Positions 46,230 through 49,916 of a DNA stretch of 49,916 bases are shown in pieces. The stretch's first letter is position 1. Each line of letters opens with the position of its first letter. The notes under the pieces are model-generated. The model was not told the origin of the DNA, ran no database searches, and was given only the letters and a program-made list of their open reading frames with translations. The DNA lies in contig JAFAQB010000276.1 in assembly GCA_019246625.1 (NCBI GenBank), positions 1-49,916 on the forward strand. The letters are read 5' to 3'. The position numbers and the translations under genes were made by a program. The stretch is from Nitrososphaeraceae archaeon. GTDB lineage: Archaea; Thermoproteota; Nitrososphaeria; Nitrososphaerales; Nitrososphaeraceae.

Positions 46230-46805
46230 TTGGGTAATGTTCGTAGAAGCAGAGGATATAGTTTCGAACACACACTGGTACAAAGGCTTAATAGTGGAGA
46301 TTGGAATGCCAGACGGTTGGGCGGTTCCAGCACTGGCTTGCCGGACATCATTGCTGTTAACAATATCGATGCTACTTTGTTATCAATAGAAGCAAAGTCA
46401 GGAACAGGGAACATTCTATATGTCCCTCAGGATCAAATAAAAAGAAGTTTAATTATACGAAATATGTTTAGTTTTTATAAAACTAGACATTTTATATTGG
46501 CCTTCAAATTTATGACAAAAAAGAGATTCAAAAGAAAGGGTGCAGTTGTTTATGAACATCGTAAATTAATTGAATATTATAAGGTAGCAGACATCTTTGA
46601 CGATATGCAGGACATTCCCATTGTGAAGTGCACTTATGATGGAAAAACTTTTGCCATTCAGCGTAAAAAATCTGTAAAGATTAATCTGCCAGATTATATT
46701 ATGCCATTTCAAAAAATATCATCCAAGGCTCTTTATACTGAACCTGTTCAATCTTCTTCGCTTTCGTCTTCAACAAAATCTGTTCGTATAAAAAAGCATA
46801 TTTAG
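46230..46805 (+). CDS. hjc: Holliday junction resolvase Hjc
   Basis: A 191-residue structure-specific endonuclease cutting four-way junctions. The catalytic core shows RGYSFEHTLVQRL (Glu about 13), GGSSTGLPDIIAV (Asp about 37) and LLSIEAKSG (ExK, about 54). The family is normally about 130-140 residues; here a Ser/Lys-rich tail of some 55 residues (from about 135) is extra. It starts with TTG at 46230. The next gene begins 32 bases after the stop. Confidence 0.9.
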   Translation: MGNVRRSRGYSFEHTLVQRLNSGDWNARRLGGSSTGLPDIIAVNNIDATLLSIEAKSGTGNILYVPQDQIKRSLIIRNMFSFYKTRHFILAFKFMTKKRFKRKGAVVYEHRKLIEYYKVADIFDDMQDIPIVKCTYDGKTFAIQRKKSVKINLPDYIMPFQKISSKALYTEPVQSSSLSSSTKSVRIKKHI

Positions 46806-46837
46806 TAGTTACTTTTTTCTCATAATGGCATCAGTCT

Positions 46838-47536
46838 TTGAAGAAAAAGCAGATGGCAAAAGAAAAGGCTATCACTTCAGATCAAATGTATAAAATAGAA
46901 GAGAATGGGCATAATCTGTTAGGGATGTGTAGAGTTTATATGATGGAAAATGCAGGTCATGGACTTGCAGACTTCATAATTACCAAGTTTAACACAAATT
47001 TAAAGGGAAAAGCAATTGTTGCCATATGTGGTAGTGGCAATAATGGAGGAGATGCTTTTGTCGCGTCAAGACACTTATCAGGTTATTATAATGCCAATGT
47101 GACAGTAATTTTGTTAGGCTTTCCAGCTGATCTACGAACAGAGGAAGCTAAGATTAACTGGGGAATAATAGAAAACATGGATTCCATAGAAACCATATTT
47201 GGCAATGGAGTGAATGACAAAATTAAAAGGAAAATTTCCAAGGCTAATATTATTATCGATGGGATTTTTGGAACTGGAGTAAAAGGAGAAATTCGTGACC
47301 CACATGCGTCTGCTATTGAACTGATAAACAAATCAAAGGCATATGTTGTATCAGTTGATATTCCTTCTGGGATAGATCCTAACACAGGTGAGGCGCATGA
47401 TATCTGTGTAAAGGCTAATGCAACAGTTACATTTCATAGGATGAAAATTGGACTCGTCAATAACAGAAAATACACTGGCTTGATTCACTTGGAGCGGATA
47501 GGGATTCCTCAGGAAGCTGAAATGGGAGTAGTGTAA
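46838..47536 (+). CDS. nnrE: NAD(P)H-hydrate epimerase
   Basis: A 232-residue YjeF N-terminal-domain enzyme that epimerises damaged hydrated NAD(P)H. Marks are MENAGHGLADFI, CGSGNNGGDAFVASRHL (about 67-83), IDGIFGTGVKGEIRDP and VVSVDIPSGIDPNTG. The companion dehydratase domain, fused in many archaea, is absent. A TTG at 46838 opens the frame; ATG 46853 would remove five residues and is equally possible. It is in a plus-strand run with the next two genes (6 bases before the next start). Confidence 0.92.
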   Translation: MKKKQMAKEKAITSDQMYKIEENGHNLLGMCRVYMMENAGHGLADFIITKFNTNLKGKAIVAICGSGNNGGDAFVASRHLSGYYNANVTVILLGFPADLRTEEAKINWGIIENMDSIETIFGNGVNDKIKRKISKANIIIDGIFGTGVKGEIRDPHASAIELINKSKAYVVSVDIPSGIDPNTGEAHDICVKANATVTFHRMKIGLVNNRKYTGLIHLERIGIPQEAEMGVV

Positions 47537-47542
47537 TTTGCA

Positions 47543-48169
47543 TTGAAATTGAAAATTATACAAATTCCAGTTGGCCAAATGGCAAATTTTAGCTATGTTA
47601 TAGCTGATGAAGAAAGCAGTCAAGCTGCTATAATCGATCCATCGTGGGATTTAGAAAAAATTTTTGATCTGTTAAAGAGGAATAAATGGATTGCAAAGTA
47701 CATTGTCAATACTCATACTCATTTCGATCATGTTCTGGGCAATGAACAAGTGGCTGAAATCACCGGCGCTCCCATCGTTCAGCATAAAAGTTCGAACCTT
47801 ATTAAGCAAGTATCTGTATCTGACGGCGATATAATTAAGGTAGGAAACGTTATTATAAAGACATTGCATACACCGGGCCACTCTCAGGACAGTATTTGTC
47901 TTGTAGTTAATGACGAGATGGTGTTTACCGGTGATACATTATTTGTTGGAAATTGTGGAAGGGTAGACCTTCCAGGAAGTAACCCTAGAGATATGTATAA
48001 TAGTCTGTTTCAAAAAGTTGCAAAGCTTAAAGATTCTCTTATCATGTATCCAGGACACGATTATGGACCGCATCCAACATCCACAATTGGTCAAGAGAAA
48101 AAAACCAATTATGTATTGCAACCAAGATCATTACAAGAATTTCTTGGATTTATGGCAAGTGATGACTAG
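47543..48169 (+). CDS. Metallo-beta-lactamase-fold hydrolase (glyoxalase II-like)
   Basis: A 208-residue metallohydrolase with the five usual motifs: TNTHTHFDH-type VNTHTHFDHVLG (about 52-63), IVQHKS, TLHTPGHSQDSICL, VFTGDTLFVGNCGR and YPGHDYGPH. It is of the glyoxalase II/persulfide dioxygenase group; the second metal site is complete. The TTG at 47543 starts it, and the run continues with cobT 3 bases after the stop. Substrate unknown; thioester or persulfide is likely. Confidence 0.88.
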   Translation: MKLKIIQIPVGQMANFSYVIADEESSQAAIIDPSWDLEKIFDLLKRNKWIAKYIVNTHTHFDHVLGNEQVAEITGAPIVQHKSSNLIKQVSVSDGDIIKVGNVIIKTLHTPGHSQDSICLVVNDEMVFTGDTLFVGNCGRVDLPGSNPRDMYNSLFQKVAKLKDSLIMYPGHDYGPHPTSTIGQEKKTNYVLQPRSLQEFLGFMASDD

Positions 48170-48172
48170 CAG

Positions 48173-49303
48173 TTGTATGAAGAAAAAAGACAAGCAGAGT
48201 ATCGTGACATAGCAAGTTTAAATCAATCATATTCTAGGTTGGATGAATTTTCAACATCAAATCCAATTTTTATTTGTGTAATATCCTACACTGCAACTAG
48301 TGAAATCCCGGGTATCACTATGGCAGGCGCAAACGGAGATCTTTTAAAATTTACTTCAGCAGCAGATTCAGAATTTCTTTATTATGGATATTGCAAATGC
48401 ATTAATGGAGTTCCAGCTACACCTGATGGAAAGCCCACTCCTGCCATTGTCACTAGAAGTGCTTTACTATTAACAGGTATACCATTTCTTATAGTTGATG
48501 CAGGTTCAAAAATTAAACCTTACATTCCGTATATTTCGTTTAATGTTGGATCTGGAAATAATATCAAAAGCCATGATGCCATAGATATTGGCGATGTTAA
48601 AAAAGCCTATGATTATGGCATTGTACTTGGTAAACAACTTTCAAAAAGTAATGATTTGGTAGTAGTAGGCGAAAGTATTCCTGGTGGCACCACTACTGCG
48701 TTAGGAGTTTTAATTGCACTTGGAATTGATGCAAAATTTAAAATGAGTAGTAGTATGCCAGAGAATCCTCATGTTCTCAAAAACGATATTGTTGATGAAT
48801 GTATGAAAAGGGTTGGAATAAGCTATGGTGGGTTGAAAGATGACCCATTCAAGGCAATATCTCTATTTGGAGATCCAATGATACCTTCTGTTGCTGGTAT
48901 TGCTGCTGGTGTAATGATCTCCAGGGGTAGAGTTATGCTTGCTGGTGGAACACAGATGTCTGCAGTAGTTGCTATATTAAATTCACTACGCATACCAATT
49001 GATAATTTGTGTATCGGAACAACGTCATACGTAGCAAGAGATCGATCTTCAAACCTTGTCGACCTTATGAACTCAATTTGTGCAGACATTCCAATTTATT
49101 CGTCAAACCTTCATATGATAGAATCCAGCAAACCTGGGTTACAGGCCTTCGCAAAAGGTTATGTAAAAGAAGGCGTAGGATCCGGCGGGGTTTCAATTAC
49201 TTCAATGCTTAGATCAAAAGGCAGCATAGATGGAACAATTCTACTAAAAGCTATTGAACATGAGTATGAAAGTGCCTTGGAGAAAGCACTTATTGAACCA
49301 TGA
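48173..49303 (+). CDS. Nicotinate-nucleotide-dimethylbenzimidazole PRT-like (archaeal CobT type)
   Basis: A 376-residue protein of the archaeal CobT-like family, which links the lower-ligand base to ribose in cobalamin synthesis. Marks are IFICVISYTATSEIPGITMA, VVVGESIPGGTTTALGVL, FGDPMIPSVAGIAAGV, AGGTQMSAVVAIL and EGVGSGGVSIT. The first 30 residues are extra and polar; the start is TTG 48173. Organisms of this group make cobalamin, which supports the role, but the archaeal family is divergent from bacterial CobT. Confidence 0.85.
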   Translation: MYEEKRQAEYRDIASLNQSYSRLDEFSTSNPIFICVISYTATSEIPGITMAGANGDLLKFTSAADSEFLYYGYCKCINGVPATPDGKPTPAIVTRSALLLTGIPFLIVDAGSKIKPYIPYISFNVGSGNNIKSHDAIDIGDVKKAYDYGIVLGKQLSKSNDLVVVGESIPGGTTTALGVLIALGIDAKFKMSSSMPENPHVLKNDIVDECMKRVGISYGGLKDDPFKAISLFGDPMIPSVAGIAAGVMISRGRVMLAGGTQMSAVVAILNSLRIPIDNLCIGTTSYVARDRSSNLVDLMNSICADIPIYSSNLHMIESSKPGLQAFAKGYVKEGVGSGGVSITSMLRSKGSIDGTILLKAIEHEYESALEKALIEP

Positions 49304-49916
49304 AGGAATGAGCCGGCGTATTAAAAGAGTGACGTCTTACGATTTATTTATTTCTGGTCATAATGCAACATCTATAAATAGGATACATCAAGTGAATTTG
49401 ACTGCCTTACTGGATGGGAAGACAAGCAATTGTTTTCGATTATAATGCCAACGATAAGAATATCATGATAATATAAAACAAACGACATGACGTGTATTGT
49501 GTTCAACGGTCCTGTCAAGTTAGGCTATGATAACTTGACTTGATACGGCTATTTTTTGCTGTTCAGCTATTGCTTCTACTCTTTTATGACCTAGCCAGGT
49601 TCTGCAAAATATGATATAATAAACTTTGCAAGCTTGGTTACAGTCACTTGCTTATTATGAGTCTGGATTCGAAAACTTGAAGTTCAATATCTTCTTCGTA
49701 TAGGAAAGCTTTGATGCTATGCTATTCTATAGTCCATAAGTGGCAACCTTTGTCATTGGGATTAGGGGGATCATCAATTAAATCATTATAGGATAATGGT
49801 GTTTAGGATAAGGATAATGGTGATGTCACTATTTATTATTATTTTACATTACAGGGCTTAGATTTTGTAAAATAATGTTAAATAATCACGTTAAAACAAT
49901 CACAGCTATGTCTTTA
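49304..49916. other. Non-coding right end with inverted repeat
   Basis: About 610 bases with no supported gene. A perfect 9-bp inverted repeat, GTCAAGTTA and TAACTTGAC with an 8-base loop, is at 49514-49539, and six T bases follow at 49552-49557. This could be a transcription terminator or a small structured RNA for the plus-strand run ending in the CobT-like gene. A 12-base direct repeat (49790-49801 and 49811-49822) is also present. Confidence 0.45.
49514..49539 (+). terminator. Hairpin followed by a T run
   Basis: A 9-bp perfect stem (GTCAAGTTA / TAACTTGAC), 8-base loop GGCTATGA, then six T bases 12 bases further on. It is 210 bases beyond the CobT-like stop. Archaeal termination depends mainly on T runs, so a hairpin is not needed; the call is tentative. 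Confidence 0.3.

Noticed and set aside
49790-49822. Twelve-base direct repeat with 21-base period near the right end
   Set aside because: Too short and AT-rich to support an element.
1-49916. CRISPR arrays and long tandem repeats
   Set aside because: None seen; the only repeats noted are a 25-base pair of copies at glmS and short inverted repeats.

Overview
The window is from an AT-rich ammonia-oxidising-type archaeon (Nitrososphaeria/Thaumarchaeota). The evidence is the combination of archaeal CDC48, aEF1-beta, TBP, TFB, Rpo7, Spt4, eS30, ABCE1/Rli1, a translin homologue, geranylgeranyl reductases, GTP-dependent dephospho-CoA kinase, an archaeal CobT-type protein, and start sites with many TTG/GTG codons. 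The low GC and the gene content fit a Nitrosocosmicus-like member of Nitrososphaerales better than the higher-GC Nitrososphaera species; this placement is an inference. No ammonia-oxidation gene lies in the window.

Layout. 1-3.2 kb is gene-poor and eroded: a broken polysaccharide-deacetylase-like remnant at the left edge, an RNase H-fold gene, a small zinc-finger protein and a truncated membrane-anchored surface protein. 3.2-10.7 kb is housekeeping: a minus-strand run with cdc48, aEF1-beta, a 59-residue zinc ribbon and a geranylgeranyl reductase, then prolyl-tRNA synthetase and small conserved proteins on plus. 10.7-12.2 kb holds a dead IS5-like transposase and a small Cys-rich ORF. 12.2-21 kb has dephospho-CoA kinase overlapping an Mrp/NBP35 ATPase, TFB, rpo7-spt4, the complete aspartate-to-nicotinate-mononucleotide route (nadX, nadA, nadC), a TRAM protein, eS30 and TBP. 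21-26 kb has a LarA-like protein, an N-acetyltransferase, trm5 (broken by a homopolymer frameshift), rli1 and a stand-alone 5S rRNA gene.

26-33 kb carries leucyl aminopeptidase and a tight pentose-phosphate operon in which the N-terminal transketolase subunit is fused to ribulose-5-phosphate 3-epimerase; the C-terminal transketolase subunit and transaldolase follow with overlapping reading frames. 33-38.7 kb, on the opposite strand, is a four-gene block made of two AAA+ ATPase/VWA-protein pairs in tandem; this is the strongest candidate for an undescribed system. 39-43 kb has uS13-uS4, a winged-helix/S-layer-like protein and the divergently transcribed glmS, with a 25-nt exact copy of internal glmS sequence just downstream of glmS. 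43-49.3 kb has a second geranylgeranyl reductase, translin, Hjc resolvase, and a plus-strand run of NAD(P)HX epimerase, metallo-beta-lactamase-fold hydrolase and CobT-like protein. The last 0.6 kb has no recognisable gene.

Genes were identified by reading translations and recognising family motifs; no database search was run.
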